Assembly (NCBI GenBank): GCA_008690995.1
Contig: VRMN01000001.1
Span: 1,550,001 to 1,614,000, forward strand
DNA: 64,000 nucleotides
DNA from: Porphyridium purpureum
Taxonomy: Eukaryota; Rhodophyta; Bangiophyceae; Porphyridiales; Porphyridiaceae
Direction: 5' to 3'
Below are positions 8,676-19,029 of this stretch, one piece after another; positions within the stretch are counted from its first letter, which is position 1, and each line of letters opens with the position of its first letter. The notes beneath the pieces are model-generated. The model saw only the letters and a list, made by a program, of their open reading frames with translations. It was not told where the DNA came from and ran no database searches. A program made the translations under genes and the position numbers.

Positions 8676-9695
8676 ATGGCTTCGGCAACGAGGATGGACC
8701 GGGCCCGAGCGATCTTCGGATGTACCGATGAGGCGCCTGCGGTGGTCGGGGCGCTGTTTCTGCACGACGGCAGTGTTTCCACGTTGCTGCGTACACTTCA
8801 ACTGGCGCGGCAAAGCTTTCAGCACGCGCTGGCGTGCGATTTGTCCGCAGGAACAGACGGGCTGGCCATGCAGCAGCGCGCGACAGTGTTGTACGCGCGC
8901 GTCATGTTGGTGATCCAGCAGACGCTGCAGGTCGTGCAGCCTGACAGCGGCAGCGACAATGACGAGCTGAAGCAAGCCAAAGATGAATTCCAAAAGATCT
9001 TCTTCCGGTGCGCAATTGCGCTGGAGCAAAAGCAGCCGAGTGCCGTGCAGCTGCTTTATCAGCAGCGCATGCAGAGCATCGAGTTCGGGCTCACCATTGC
9101 GCGCACGGCATTCAAGATTTTCGAGAAAATTGCGCACGAGCGCGCACCGGGCGCAAAGTACTTTTGCGCTTTGCTCGGCTCGCGCGGCGCCTTGCAGGCG
9201 CGATCTGGCACCGAACCTTTCCACATAGACACATTGGTTGTGCCAGTGCAAAAGGTGGTCGACGGTCAGATCACAATCAAGGGGGACCGGCATGTTTATG
9301 AGTTGCAGCGGGTCAAGCAAGTGATGGGCGTGGGCTGGATCTTTTATGATCGCAGTGAAAAGGTGGCCGCTAGGCTGCAACCCTTCCAGACCGAAGCACT
9401 TGCTGTCGAGCAAATTCTCTTTCCCGAGAGTGTGTGCATCATCTGCAACGGGGTGTCTTCATCTTCGGCGGATCCATCAGTATTTCACCTTGACGACCCG
9501 GAAACGTTGCTCGCGAAGCTTTCACCACATGCATCATCAAAAGACTTTGCATCGTCGGTGCACACGTTGGTGCTGGAAAATTGCGACAGCCGCGGCCGTA
9601 ATTCCGAGCTCGGGCTCAGTATTTTGGAAGAAGACACCAAAGCCGCGCAGCTCGCCATGCCTCTCAAAATTTACGACTTGAACGCTTCTCGGTGA
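8676..9695 (+). CDS. Unknown protein with a possible inactive MPN-like domain
   Basis: 339 residues, single exon. The N-terminal half (about 30-150) is helical and Gln/Ala-rich, and could be a MIT-like or other helical bundle. From about residue 180 the pattern PFHIDTLVVPVQ...VMGVGWIFYDRS...QTEALAVEQILFPESVCIIC resembles MPN/JAB proteins, where a strand is followed by GW(I/Y).SHP and later helices. The His-x-His of a JAMM metalloprotease is absent (GWIFYDRS), so if it is an MPN fold it is a non-catalytic one, as in Npl4. This is pattern reading by eye and weak. Start is the ATG at 8676 in the context CGCGATGGC. Confidence 0.6.
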   Translation: MASATRMDRARAIFGCTDEAPAVVGALFLHDGSVSTLLRTLQLARQSFQHALACDLSAGTDGLAMQQRATVLYARVMLVIQQTLQVVQPDSGSDNDELKQAKDEFQKIFFRCAIALEQKQPSAVQLLYQQRMQSIEFGLTIARTAFKIFEKIAHERAPGAKYFCALLGSRGALQARSGTEPFHIDTLVVPVQKVVDGQITIKGDRHVYELQRVKQVMGVGWIFYDRSEKVAARLQPFQTEALAVEQILFPESVCIICNGVSSSSADPSVFHLDDPETLLAKLSPHASSKDFASSVHTLVLENCDSRGRNSELGLSILEEDTKAAQLAMPLKIYDLNASR

Positions 9696-10568
9696 GGGCC
9701 TTATGCATGCTGCGGGTCCGCCCCGGATATTATCAAGTTGGAGGTGGAAAAAGTCATGCGGAGCCGAAACTGCGGCCAGATCCGATTTGCTAATGCCTGA
9801 TGAACATATTCTGTAGCGTTCGGAACGATGTCAAGGTCGCACGATTCAAAGCAGATTGGCCAGGACCGCTTCAGCTTCAGCCATTTCTTTGGACATGTCC
9901 CTTATCAGTGATCATAGACACAAACGAGATTTTCAACGAACGCCATGTGATACCGTCGTGGTAAACGCAGCAAGTCAAGAGCTACAATGAGCCTGTTCGC
10001 AAGATTTGAGCACGGCAAGGACGAAAAAATGTGCGCGTCCTCCTGCTTTCGATATGATTGGGGTTTACATCGAATTGGGAGATGTAGACGCTCGCGCACA
10101 AAGAAGGGGCAGAGCCTCGCCCGAATGAAATCCAAGGGAGTTGATGACGCGGGACTTGTGCTCTAGAATCTTCCGGAATGAAGACGAAGGCACGCAAACG
10201 AGTGCTTTAAGCGCTTCTGATATTGCATATTTCGTTTTTCACTAAAGGCTACGAATACTATTAATATCGTCATGCTACTCCAGCCTCTAAAAGCCCTGGA
10301 CCACGCCGCGTAAAAAAAAGTCAACCTGAAAGCCGCATCATGCGCGGGAAGCAAATTTACGCTCACACCAGGCTGTAGCGGCGGTCTGCCTGCACTGAAA
10401 CGGACGGGCATTCTTGAACTCGTGGTTCCCACCAATCGCACATGCCCGATTCAAAACCAACTGATGTCCGGATGCAGGACGTGGCGGTCTGTGCCTCAAG
10501 CTGCAAGCGCCTCGAACGCCGTCTGCTTTGCAACATGACAAGAAAGAGAGTGTCTCCAACACACGTGG
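9696..10568. other. Convergent intergenic region, no gene seen
   Basis: About 870 bases between the 3' ends of two convergent genes. Short open frames on both strands show no family signal. No repeat or RNA recognised. Confidence 0.4.
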
Positions 10569-12341
10569 CTACGTTTGACTCGGCGCTGTTCCTTCGACAA
10601 GCGCAGTTTGTTCGGTGTTCCCTTCGGCTTCCTCGCTGTCGTCATCGTCGTTTGCCTGAAGAAGACGCAGCACGTAGACGGCAATCGGGGCGCCGAGCAG
10701 CAGGCCCGTAATGCCGAAAAAGTGATCCGCAACGAAAAGCACAGCGAGCACGAGCAGCGGATGCAGCTTCAGATGCGTGGAAAAGATGAGCGGTGCGATA
10801 GTGTTTGCCTCGACGGTGTGCACTAGCACCACCATTAGCATCACACTCAGAGCCTTGCGCACGCCATACTCGACAAGCGCAATATACGCCATGGGCACCG
10901 TCGAGATAATTACGCCGGCCACCGGTACGAAAGAGCACACAAGTGTGAGAGTGCTGAGGAAGAAAACGCCCGGAATGCGCAAGATGAGCAGACCTGCAAC
11001 CGTGAGCACAGTGTTCACGAGAGCGATCATGCTCTGCGCCTCGAAGGCCTTGCCTAGCACGTTGCTCACATCTGCGAGCACTGGGACCACTTCTTCGTAC
11101 ACACTGGCCAAACGGCCGCGGCGCAGCCGTTTGGCCGCACGTTTGAGATTAGGCAGATCCCAAAGGACCATGAACGAAAAGATGAGGCTCGCCACAAATT
11201 TGTAAATGAAGCCACCGGCCGCGCGAAGAATAGTTGTGATGAGTTTCGTGCCGCGTCGCACATTATTGCCAAACACTTTCTGCAGCAGCACGCCTAGTCG
11301 CTGCGACCTGCCCTCGGTCCAGCCTACCTCTTGCTGCAACACAGGCTCTCGCGCAAGTTGCTGCTGTGGAGAAGCCGGCGCCGGCGGCGCTGGCGATTGC
11401 CGTGCTTTGGAAAAGGGCGAAGGCAAGAGCCCTCCAGAAGGCCGCTCAAATGAACTAGGAATCTGCTCCAAAATTTCCTTGGTCGAATCACTCAGGGTGT
11501 CCGCAGATTCGCTGGATTCGACGCTCAAAATAAGAAAGGTCTCGAGCTTCTCACTCCACTGGTCGCCGATGGAGGACCGAATTCCGTTTGCGACCATGAC
11601 GTAGGGATTTGCATCTTGCAAACGAACGACAACATCGCGCCCTTCGCGGAAAGCGCGTGGCACCGTCACCAACGATAGTATCATAAACATGGTGATAATA
11701 AATGCGTAAAACGAGCTGACAATCGCCCTGCGTGGCACGCGACCGCGCGACAGCGTGCTTGCCCATCCTACCATGGACTCAGCCAGGTATGCAAGCACAA
11801 ATGTTCCCAGAAGCACAGCGTAGAATGGCCGCAGTGTGTACAAAATGGCAAGCATGACCGCCCAGATCAGAGCCTTTTGCAGCGGCACGCCAAACAGTGC
11901 CGCGTTGCCAAGCCCAGCCTGCACGACCTGCGCTCCCTGAGATTGCAAGTTGATCCCGCTCGCTGAGATCTTGGGGACCGCCGCCGACCCCGTATTCAGC
12001 GCAGGCACATCATTCGACTGCTCCTCCGATGGCTCCTGGTTGCTCCCGGCCAGCCACAGCTTTCTGGTCTCCTTACGACCCTGCACACGCAAACCATTGT
12101 CCTGATGATGAAGCGCTCCTGCCCCAGTCGTTCTGATCCCAGCACGACGTGTCCTCTCGCCTCTTCCTCGCACCGCGCCTCTCAGCTCCACTGTCCGAAG
12201 CGACACGAGCCTCTGCGTTGCGACCGCATGCAGCGCGGCACTGCCGAGCACAAACGCTGTCGCGCGTTCTGCTCGACGCCGACGCGATGTCTCTGCATTC
12301 AGTGGCGCTGCTCGGACAGCAGCCGCCGCCGCCGCCGCCAT
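10569..12341 (-). CDS. AI-2E/PerM-type transporter (UPF0118), probably plastid membrane
   Basis: 590 residues. The family core starts near residue 150 (GVPLQKALIWAVMLAILYTLRPFYAVLLGTF) and runs to about 570, with seven or eight hydrophobic segments. Family signatures near the end are CSFVPVAGVIISTVPMAYIAL, the membrane loop VLVHTVEANTIAPLIFSTHLKLHPLLVL (compare the family pattern Q-x-E-x-N-x-x-x-P...LHP) and FGITGLLLGAPIAVYVL. A roughly 100-residue non-conserved insertion rich in Pro/Gln/Ser (about 290-390) sits in the soluble loop. The first about 130 residues start with MAAAAAAAVRAAPLN and are Ala/Arg-rich, fitting a plastid transit peptide. Substrates of eukaryotic members are unknown. Confidence 0.85.
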   Translation of the reverse strand: MAAAAAAAVRAAPLNAETSRRRRAERATAFVLGSAALHAVATQRLVSLRTVELRGAVRGRGERTRRAGIRTTGAGALHHQDNGLRVQGRKETRKLWLAGSNQEPSEEQSNDVPALNTGSAAVPKISASGINLQSQGAQVVQAGLGNAALFGVPLQKALIWAVMLAILYTLRPFYAVLLGTFVLAYLAESMVGWASTLSRGRVPRRAIVSSFYAFIITMFMILSLVTVPRAFREGRDVVVRLQDANPYVMVANGIRSSIGDQWSEKLETFLILSVESSESADTLSDSTKEILEQIPSSFERPSGGLLPSPFSKARQSPAPPAPASPQQQLAREPVLQQEVGWTEGRSQRLGVLLQKVFGNNVRRGTKLITTILRAAGGFIYKFVASLIFSFMVLWDLPNLKRAAKRLRRGRLASVYEEVVPVLADVSNVLGKAFEAQSMIALVNTVLTVAGLLILRIPGVFFLSTLTLVCSFVPVAGVIISTVPMAYIALVEYGVRKALSVMLMVVLVHTVEANTIAPLIFSTHLKLHPLLVLAVLFVADHFFGITGLLLGAPIAVYVLRLLQANDDDDSEEAEGNTEQTALVEGTAPSQT

Positions 12342-12657
12342 CGAGCCGTTCTCTGCCTTTACCAGACGACAGACGACCGACGACGCACACCTACGCTCTC
12401 CTCCACGATCGCACGCAGCGCGAAATCGTTCAATGCCGAGCCACTGCGACTTGCTATGTAAACGGCCCTAATTTGCTAGACACGTCTCGAGCTGGTGCGG
12501 TGCTTCTGGACGCGACGTGCCAGGTGGAGAGCAGGCGTCGACGCGCGGCATTCATACGACGGAAGCCTGCGTGTGGTTGATGACAGCGACCTGCGTTGCT
12601 GCGCCGTGACGTGCCTGAGTTATTGCAAACAGCGCATCACGCACAACGTCTCATTCC
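12342..12657. other. Divergent promoter region (AI-2E-type / DUF3119)
   Basis: 316 bases between two divergent start codons. It must contain both promoters; no clear motif seen. Confidence 0.4.
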
Positions 12658-13350
12658 ATGTTTGTCGGGCTGTACCATGCGCGGCCATTCGCGCGCGCGG
12701 CACGTCCTGGTCTGGGTCTGTCTGCGCTGAGCCCGCAGACGGCGTCGCGTTCGCTTTGCACAGGTGGTGGTGTCTCCATCGCCTTGAATGGGGTGTTTAT
12801 GCGAGTTCGTGGCAATGAGGTCCGCGCGGGAAGACAGGTGTCGAGGCCAAGAACAAGGTCAGGTTACAGGTCCTCTCGCAGCATGTCGGCGCCTTCCAAC
12901 GACTCCCCGGACGAGTTTGTGCCAAAGGAGTCCGATCAGGTGTTGAAGACAACTTACGCGATCCCGGCCGTGTTTTGTGGACTCGCGGCTGCTGGCTTGT
13001 TGAAAGGCGAAGGCTGGAGCGTCGCCGCATTTCCTCTCGCCCTATTCGGGCCATTTCTTCTTCTCCAGACCTCGGTGGTGCGCTTTGTGTTCACAGATAC
13101 CGAGCTCGTGGTGGCCAAAAAGTCGGCTGGGGGCAAGCTGAAATACATTCGCGCGTGGAAGCTCGACGACATCACAAACTGGGAAATGTGGTGGGAGCCC
13201 TTCCCCGTCTTGTGCTACTTTAAGGAGAAGGGAAGCTACGACGGCAGGGGCAGCATCCACTTCTTCCCCATGCTTTTTGACGGAAAGCAGCTTGTGCATT
13301 GCTTCCAGACAAGGACGAAAATTCAGAAGGGCAACTACTCTTCAGAATGA
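12658..13350 (+). CDS. DUF3119 family protein, plastid-targeted
   Basis: 230 residues. About 75 N-terminal residues are Arg/Ser/Ala-rich with no acids at first (MFVGLYHARPFARAARPG), a plastid-type transit region. The core matches DUF3119, known from cyanobacteria and plastid-bearing eukaryotes: two hydrophobic segments (AIPAVFCGLAAAGLL and AAFPLALFGPFLLLQ), then a PH-like part, RFVFTDTELVV, KYIRAWKLDDITNWEMWWEPFPVLCYFKE, and GRGSIHFFPMLFDGKQLVHC. Function unknown. Internal ATGs at MRVRGNEV or MSAPSND are alternative starts that would shorten the transit region. Confidence 0.85.
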   Translation: MFVGLYHARPFARAARPGLGLSALSPQTASRSLCTGGGVSIALNGVFMRVRGNEVRAGRQVSRPRTRSGYRSSRSMSAPSNDSPDEFVPKESDQVLKTTYAIPAVFCGLAAAGLLKGEGWSVAAFPLALFGPFLLLQTSVVRFVFTDTELVVAKKSAGGKLKYIRAWKLDDITNWEMWWEPFPVLCYFKEKGSYDGRGSIHFFPMLFDGKQLVHCFQTRTKIQKGNYSSE

Positions 13351-14057
13351 CCACCCTATGGTATCCGGGTGGTGGCTCTCCGCTTCCGCGTTCCTATGCG
13401 TGTGCGCTGACCCTTGCCTCTTTTTCCCTTCGCTCGTGACGCTCTGTTTGAAACGCAGGACGGCGAATCGTCGACGTTGCCGTCACGTGGGGGTCTGTTG
13501 CACGAGCACTTGGTCAATGATCAGCGCGCATCCTCGACACTTCGCTGACATTCTCTGCGTGTCGGTGGTTTCACGAGCCCGCTGTGACAGAGCACTTATT
13601 TAACGCTCAAGTCAAGAGCTTTGCCCGTTCAAAGAGCGCCTTTCAAGAGGAGCAGGTTCTGAGATGAGCGAGGCTCTCAGGAAAAGACGGAAGCATGAAA
13701 ATCCAACGATTTTCAGAATACGATTAAAAGGCCTTGTGCGCACCATCGGCGCCCAAGGCAAAGACCTTCTTCGCTTCCAACACCCCTCTACTTTCGCGAT
13801 GAAACTCGTCACCCAGCGCGCACGGCTGCCTTCCAGTTCATCCAAAATCTGGACAGAACATCATTAGACGCCGCTTTAATGAAAGCGTGGTCACGGCTTA
13901 CTACACCAAACTGCTTATGTTTCGCGGTCGTCCGTTTCTTTCCTTAACCTTTTGCACGACGTAACACACGGTGACGAGCATACACGAGATGGGGCCGCTT
14001 AGCATTGGCAAGGACTGGCGTCAACCGGGTGAATTTTTCCTTCGAGAAATCACTGAT
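13351..14057. other. Convergent intergenic region, no gene seen
   Basis: About 700 bases between convergent 3' ends. No protein pattern, RNA or repeat recognised. Confidence 0.4.
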
Positions 14058-15110
14058 TTACGCCTTGAGCTCGATGCCCACTCTCCTGCCCATGATGATT
14101 TTGGTTGCTTGCGCCATAGCTAGCAAAGTCACAACCTGCCAATGCAGACGAAACTTGGAATTATCATAGACAAGCAGGTCTTCGCCTTTGAGAAACTGGC
14201 CCGGAATCTGCGACGCCACGTACGGAAAACGGACATCCAGATCCTCCGAGCTCTCATTCCGCCCTGAAACCAGATCGATATAATCGACATGCAACGTTTC
14301 TCCTAGCAGCGAACTTTCTCTGGCAATGAAACTGCAGATGGTGCCCTTCTTCTTCTCCTGGACATATTGCACCATCTCAAGGTCTGTATTCTTCCCGGAA
14401 AATATTTGCGTGACATGCTTGGTTGTCTCCTTCACTCTTTCCGCAAGAACCGATATCATCGATCCATGCCACGGCTCGGTGTACAATGCGAACGACTTGT
14501 CAAAGTCTTCGTTCGAGTCCTGATCGAGAAGAAGCCGAAAGTAAACCAAGCTCGAGCCGATGTGCTCAATGCAACCAACTCGAGTCATGTCGACAGTCAT
14601 TCCGTCGAGCGCCTTTTCCTCATGCGGGCCACGTAGGACGTGACACGATTTTGTATTGACCGCAACTCCCAGTTCGGGGCGTTCCGCAGACAGAGCCGCT
14701 TCGGAAATGAGACTATGATTCAGATACACGGACCACACACCGCCTGGTTTACACTCCGATGGCTTATCCAACGCGCCCGCCAAAGGCAACGCAAGCACAA
14801 GTCGCACAAGCAATGCCTCGTGCAAACTTTCAGCCGCACAATCCAGAATGGAAATGGTGCGACCCGCATGATTGGTGTGCGTCACGATGTACCTCGGATT
14901 GCCGCTCTCGTCCCACACCTGCGTACTGGACGAAGACGTCCTCGGTTCTGCACCGCTACCGCTGTTCTCAAAAAACTCGTCCTCGAGCGCGCGCGCCTTC
15001 AAGTCCATGCGCAACTGCGACGCCCATTCTGAGCGCCGCTGCTTCCGAAGTAACGCCGACGGGCGCACGCCGCGCCGCTGCGTTGCCAGCAAGGTCGCGA
15101 CTTCCTCCAT
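14058..15110 (-). CDS. Unknown protein, 350 residues
   Basis: The frame is open from the ATG at 15110 (MEEVATLLATQRRGV) to 14058. The sequence is soluble and mixed alpha/beta in composition, without signal peptide, membrane segment or low complexity. Recognisable patches include VWDESGNPRYIVTH, LVLALPLAGALDKP, HIGSSLVYFRLLLDQD and MAQATKIIMGRRVGIEL, none of which I can place in a family. The same frame continues upstream to 15281 but that part overlaps the divergent gene, so 15110 is chosen. It shares a 109-base promoter with the LPA1-like gene. Confidence 0.6.
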   Translation of the reverse strand: MEEVATLLATQRRGVRPSALLRKQRRSEWASQLRMDLKARALEDEFFENSGSGAEPRTSSSSTQVWDESGNPRYIVTHTNHAGRTISILDCAAESLHEALLVRLVLALPLAGALDKPSECKPGGVWSVYLNHSLISEAALSAERPELGVAVNTKSCHVLRGPHEEKALDGMTVDMTRVGCIEHIGSSLVYFRLLLDQDSNEDFDKSFALYTEPWHGSMISVLAERVKETTKHVTQIFSGKNTDLEMVQYVQEKKKGTICSFIARESSLLGETLHVDYIDLVSGRNESSEDLDVRFPYVASQIPGQFLKGEDLLVYDNSKFRLHWQVVTLLAMAQATKIIMGRRVGIELKA

Positions 15111-15219
15111 GACGCGGCCGACTCCGTCGAGACGTGAGCGTCTCCACAGCCCTTTCGACCCGACAGCGCGTGGAGACGAAGCTGGTGAATGCCCAGTGCG
15201 AGGCTCAGTGCCAAGCAGT
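15111..15219. promoter_or_regulatory. Short bidirectional promoter
   Basis: Only 109 bases separate the two divergent start codons (15110 minus, 15220 plus). No TATA box or other named motif is seen. Confidence 0.5.
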
Positions 15220-17325
15220 ATGGCGCATGTGACCCTCATCCAAGCGTGGAAGGAAGCTTGGTGGGACCATGACGTCGGCAAATTGGGACACGAGCAAGCC
15301 GGCGGTAGCTCACGACTCGGTGCGTCCGCTGCGGACGTTGCGCCAGCCGCGCTTACTGCCGAGGCGCAAAAGTTTCTGGCGGGGATTGTTGAGAACAGCG
15401 GTCTTGGTGCGGAATCGGCAGGTGGACTTCTTGGATGTTCCCTGCATCCAGTAATGTACGAAGCGTTCCCAGAACGACCATCAAGCGCACGGCGTATGCA
15501 ACGTGGGTACGAGGTACCAACTGACCTGGGCGCAACAGATAAGGACGCTGTTCATATCATCCAGCAGCGACGGAGGAAACAGCAAAGAGCTTCGGCGGAA
15601 GCGGCTAAGGCTGCGGCTACGGGTACGAGGAAACCAGCTACAGGCAAGGCCTTTTCATCACAATGCAATTCAGGTTTGACTGAGGCACACTCTACATTTC
15701 GGACAGCGGAACAACATGACCTGCAACGCAATGCTCAGTGCCACATTGTGTCTCGCGCTACGGTCGAGCGAATTCTTTGTTTGGTCGGGTGCAAACCTAT
15801 TCTGGCCCTTCGCGCTGTGAACCGCTTGTTTGCGTGCCTGGAACGAGATGCAGCGCCCTCAGTTCAGGAGCAAGGTCTTCAAACGGCTTCGGCACCCAGT
15901 GGTGCGTTCGTGGCAAATATCCTTGACGTCGACCTTGTCAAGCTGCTTGAAAGCGTACTGGTTGCTGAAGGCTACCGAGGTGATGCAGATACACCTGATG
16001 ACCTGCATCTCGCGCTGCTGAACATTACGGGCCAGTTCCCGCTGGTCGTGTTGTTGGGAGGGACTTCTGGTTGTGGGAAGAGCACGCTGGGTTCTTTGCT
16101 GGCAAATCGACTCGGCTGGTCTGGCGTATTATCCACGGATGCTGTCCGCAATGTCTTGCGCAGCTCTGAGAAGTTTGCAAATATTGACGACTTCGCGGCA
16201 CTAAGTCGGTCGACATATGAGGAAGCTCCGGTCGGCACTGGGGCGACCAGGATCCCCGGCCAGGCAATGGCGGAAGAGGAGCAAGGTGCGCCATCGCTTC
16301 TGGCGCGTAATCGCATACTTAAGCGGTACAAGGAGCAAGTGGACCTGGTGATTCCGCACCTCAAAGTGGCGATTCGCGGCGCAAGATTGCGGGGCGAGAG
16401 CTTGGTGGTGGAAGGCGTCCACCTAACTCCAAAACATATGCTCCAGATCATGCTCGAATTTCCTGGCTGCATTCCATTCATGCTGCACATTCGAAGCGAG
16501 CAAAAGCACGAGGAGAGGCTCAGTGTGCGTGCAAAGTACATGTCGGCAGATGCGCAGCACAACAAGTACGTGAAACACCTTCGGTCGATTCGAATCATTC
16601 AATCGTACCTGGTGGCGAAGGCAGAGGACAGAAGCATTCCATTGATCAACAACACCAATGTGGACGTGTCGCTTGCTATGCTTCATCGTACTGTGTTTGC
16701 CTCGGCCGGTCGAGTGTATAATGGCCACAGTCTCGTCGACGCTCAGCTGAAAAAAAGTCTCGTGAGCTTGGACCGCAAGTGCTCATCCAAGGATGCGATG
16801 GCCGTGATTGAACTCCGTAGAGAGGCCAAGCGTTCAGCGCTTTCCACAACCATCAAAGCTGAGCAAGCCATTCGCGTGATGGACGACGGTAGTGTCGAGG
16901 ATGTCCAGGAAGACGACACAGAGCGGGGAATGCTTCGTCATTTGGGTGAAAGTGCTCCTCCCATTTCCGATCCAGATGCAGAGGTACGTGCAGATGTAGA
17001 TGTAGATCCAAACACAGTTCACTCGGCTTCGGTTTGCCGCTCCCACTTTATGGGGGACGCAGGAACGGATCCATCGGAAGGCAGAACTCGCGCCAGATCG
17101 TCGAAGCAGATGCGTGCCAGCCTCCTCGGCCGCGTGAGCGAGCTCAAGGCAGCTTCTTGTGACGATGCGTTGGGGTCGCGCGGCCAAAACAAGGCATTTT
17201 ACAGTTCTGAGGACGCAGGAAGCGCATCACTGGCGTCCGACGCGGAAGATAATGCACAATACTGGACCCCAGGCCAGCGACAAAGACACAGAGCCGAACG
17301 CCCAAAGCTTAGTACGGGTAAATAA
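15220..17325 (+). CDS. 2-phosphoglycerate kinase / LPA1-like P-loop protein
   Basis: 701 residues. The kinase-like part spans roughly 150-520. The Walker A loop is LLGGTSGCGKSTLGSLLANRLG, followed by GVLSTDAVRNVLR. Further on are the LVVEGVHLTPKHMLQIMLEF block, HEERLSVRAKYM and NKYVKHLRSIRIIQSYLVAKA, which follow the order seen in archaeal 2-phosphoglycerate kinase and in plant LPA1 (LOW PHYTIC ACID 1) proteins. In plants LPA1 is needed for normal inositol phosphate accumulation; the substrate is unsettled. The C-terminal 180 residues are acidic and Ser/Arg-rich, probably disordered. The ATG at 15220 (MAHVTLIQAWKEAWW) is chosen because upstream codons overlap the divergent gene. Confidence 0.8.
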   Translation: MAHVTLIQAWKEAWWDHDVGKLGHEQAGGSSRLGASAADVAPAALTAEAQKFLAGIVENSGLGAESAGGLLGCSLHPVMYEAFPERPSSARRMQRGYEVPTDLGATDKDAVHIIQQRRRKQQRASAEAAKAAATGTRKPATGKAFSSQCNSGLTEAHSTFRTAEQHDLQRNAQCHIVSRATVERILCLVGCKPILALRAVNRLFACLERDAAPSVQEQGLQTASAPSGAFVANILDVDLVKLLESVLVAEGYRGDADTPDDLHLALLNITGQFPLVVLLGGTSGCGKSTLGSLLANRLGWSGVLSTDAVRNVLRSSEKFANIDDFAALSRSTYEEAPVGTGATRIPGQAMAEEEQGAPSLLARNRILKRYKEQVDLVIPHLKVAIRGARLRGESLVVEGVHLTPKHMLQIMLEFPGCIPFMLHIRSEQKHEERLSVRAKYMSADAQHNKYVKHLRSIRIIQSYLVAKAEDRSIPLINNTNVDVSLAMLHRTVFASAGRVYNGHSLVDAQLKKSLVSLDRKCSSKDAMAVIELRREAKRSALSTTIKAEQAIRVMDDGSVEDVQEDDTERGMLRHLGESAPPISDPDAEVRADVDVDPNTVHSASVCRSHFMGDAGTDPSEGRTRARSSKQMRASLLGRVSELKAASCDDALGSRGQNKAFYSSEDAGSASLASDAEDNAQYWTPGQRQRHRAERPKLSTGK

Positions 17326-17451
17326 TCGAAACCATAAGTTTGGATTGCGTTCAAATATCGTGGTAGGCTCTGCCCGGGGCAGGTGATGCAGATTTTGCCG
17401 CATGCACATTGACATCGTCGTGCCCGCGTCTTCTTCAATCTCTTTCGGTCC

Positions 17452-19029
17452 TCACTTCTCCCTATCATCTTCCTCTGTCAAAGGTTCTTCAACAACCATC
17501 AGATCGTCATCCAGACGATACGCGTACTCTACCTTGGAGTCGTCCTTTGCAAGCACCGTGAGCACAGCACGCACCTCATCCATTGGTAAGGGCTGTGCGT
17601 CTGCTGGATCATCAAGGAATACCCACACCTCATTGCGGCGCACCTGGAACGGGTATCGAACAAAGTTGATCGCCACGAGCGCGCCGCTGGGATTGAAACC
17701 TGCTGTCGTATTGTACGACGCTAGGCATAGCCGATTCGACCGGATGATGGCGTCATCCGATCCCAATTCGCGGAAAGCCGGGCCCAGTATTTTATCCCTG
17801 CGCAATGCCGCTAGCAACTTGATCGCCTCCTCGTAGGTCTTCTCGGACGTCGAAAGCCCTCCGTAGGGCCTGGACACGGCAACGCGCCGGGCACCGACGC
17901 GCACAACTTGAGCGGCGTCAGGACTTTTCAGCGCACTGGCAGCCGCTAAGCCGTCTCGTACGAGGCTTGGAATGGTGACAGACCAGCTATACCTCTCACC
18001 GTGCCTGCCCACAAGTACAGGAGCGGATGCGAGGATTTCCTGCGTGTTCTTGACGTCCGAGACAAACGCAGCCTCGACGGGCGCCGGGTATACCCACCAA
18101 GTGTCCATCACATCATCGGCGTGTTGAAACGTGCGCAGCTCCTCACTTGGCGGTTCCAAGAAAATACGATACTCGGGCGCGCTAGACACGAGCTTGCGAT
18201 TTTCCGTGCTCCACTCGGCTGGTGGGAACGCGAAGAACCAGTAAAGGTCTCCGAGGCGAGGCACGATTTGACGAAGCAGTCGCGGCAGCGTGATATTCCA
18301 CGAGTCCACAATCGACATAACACACTTCTTCTGCATGTCAACGACGGCCTTTGCTTCACCACTCAGCACGATTCGCGGCCTCCAGAAAATGGGCCAAAAG
18401 CCGGAAAAGGTCCATGAGTAGGACACAGTCACATTCTCCGCGTTTGCATTTGACGCAGCGTCCAAGTCGTCGTCCAGTACACGCACGTTGTAGACGCTTA
18501 ATTTGGGCTTGACCAAAAATGTCCGGATCTTGTCGAGCTCCAGGAAGAACTGACCGGCTGACTTGAGGTCAAAGATAGGCGAGCTCCACGCTAAACGCTG
18601 CTCGAGAACTCGCGCCAACCCAGCTTCCGCCGCTGGGACGTCCCCGTCGAACACAGACTGGTTGATGATGCGCAGCATGGTTCTGACCACGTCCTCTGGC
18701 TCGGTCAGCGGCTCTTCTTGCAAAGCCTGCGGTACCCGGCCAGAAGCAGGCGACTCTGTGACGCTTTGTGCAGTCGACGGAATGCCTGGCGTGGGCGCGA
18801 CCATGCGGAGCCCGGTGCCTCGCCGCGCGACCGTCTGTGTGCCCACGGTACTACGACGACCACTGCGCCGGCATGTGCTGTGAGCCGCATGCCGCACGTG
18901 GTCCATCCCTGACTGCCGCATATCCAACGCGCCCGCGCAAGTGCCGAATGCCACGAGCTCGTGCGACGCAATGGCGCCGGCGGAGCGGGTCTCCATGCGC
19001 CGCCCGCGTGCGCACATGCACGGCCACAT
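17452..19029 (-). CDS. SOUL-DUF2358 protein, plastid-type
   Basis: 525 residues. Two domains are seen. About 125-250 is DUF2358-like (DVVRTMLRIINQSVFDGD...FDLKSAGQFFLELDKIRTFLVKPKLSVYNVRVLDD..VTVSYSWTFSGFWPIFWRPRIVLSG), a SnoaL/NTF2-type fold. About 300-510 is a SOUL haem-binding domain (APEYRIFLEP, VRVGARRVAVSRPYGG, LASYNTTAGFNPSGALVAINF, RRNEVWVFL). The same pairing occurs in the Arabidopsis plastid protein HBP5 family, which binds tetrapyrroles. The leader is basic and acid-poor, consistent with plastid import. The frame upstream of 19029 lacks an ATG, so 19029 is taken as start; 18996 is an alternative. Confidence 0.82.
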   Translation of the reverse strand: MWPCMCARGRRMETRSAGAIASHELVAFGTCAGALDMRQSGMDHVRHAAHSTCRRSGRRSTVGTQTVARRGTGLRMVAPTPGIPSTAQSVTESPASGRVPQALQEEPLTEPEDVVRTMLRIINQSVFDGDVPAAEAGLARVLEQRLAWSSPIFDLKSAGQFFLELDKIRTFLVKPKLSVYNVRVLDDDLDAASNANAENVTVSYSWTFSGFWPIFWRPRIVLSGEAKAVVDMQKKCVMSIVDSWNITLPRLLRQIVPRLGDLYWFFAFPPAEWSTENRKLVSSAPEYRIFLEPPSEELRTFQHADDVMDTWWVYPAPVEAAFVSDVKNTQEILASAPVLVGRHGERYSWSVTIPSLVRDGLAAASALKSPDAAQVVRVGARRVAVSRPYGGLSTSEKTYEEAIKLLAALRRDKILGPAFRELGSDDAIIRSNRLCLASYNTTAGFNPSGALVAINFVRYPFQVRRNEVWVFLDDPADAQPLPMDEVRAVLTVLAKDDSKVEYAYRLDDDLMVVEEPLTEEDDREK

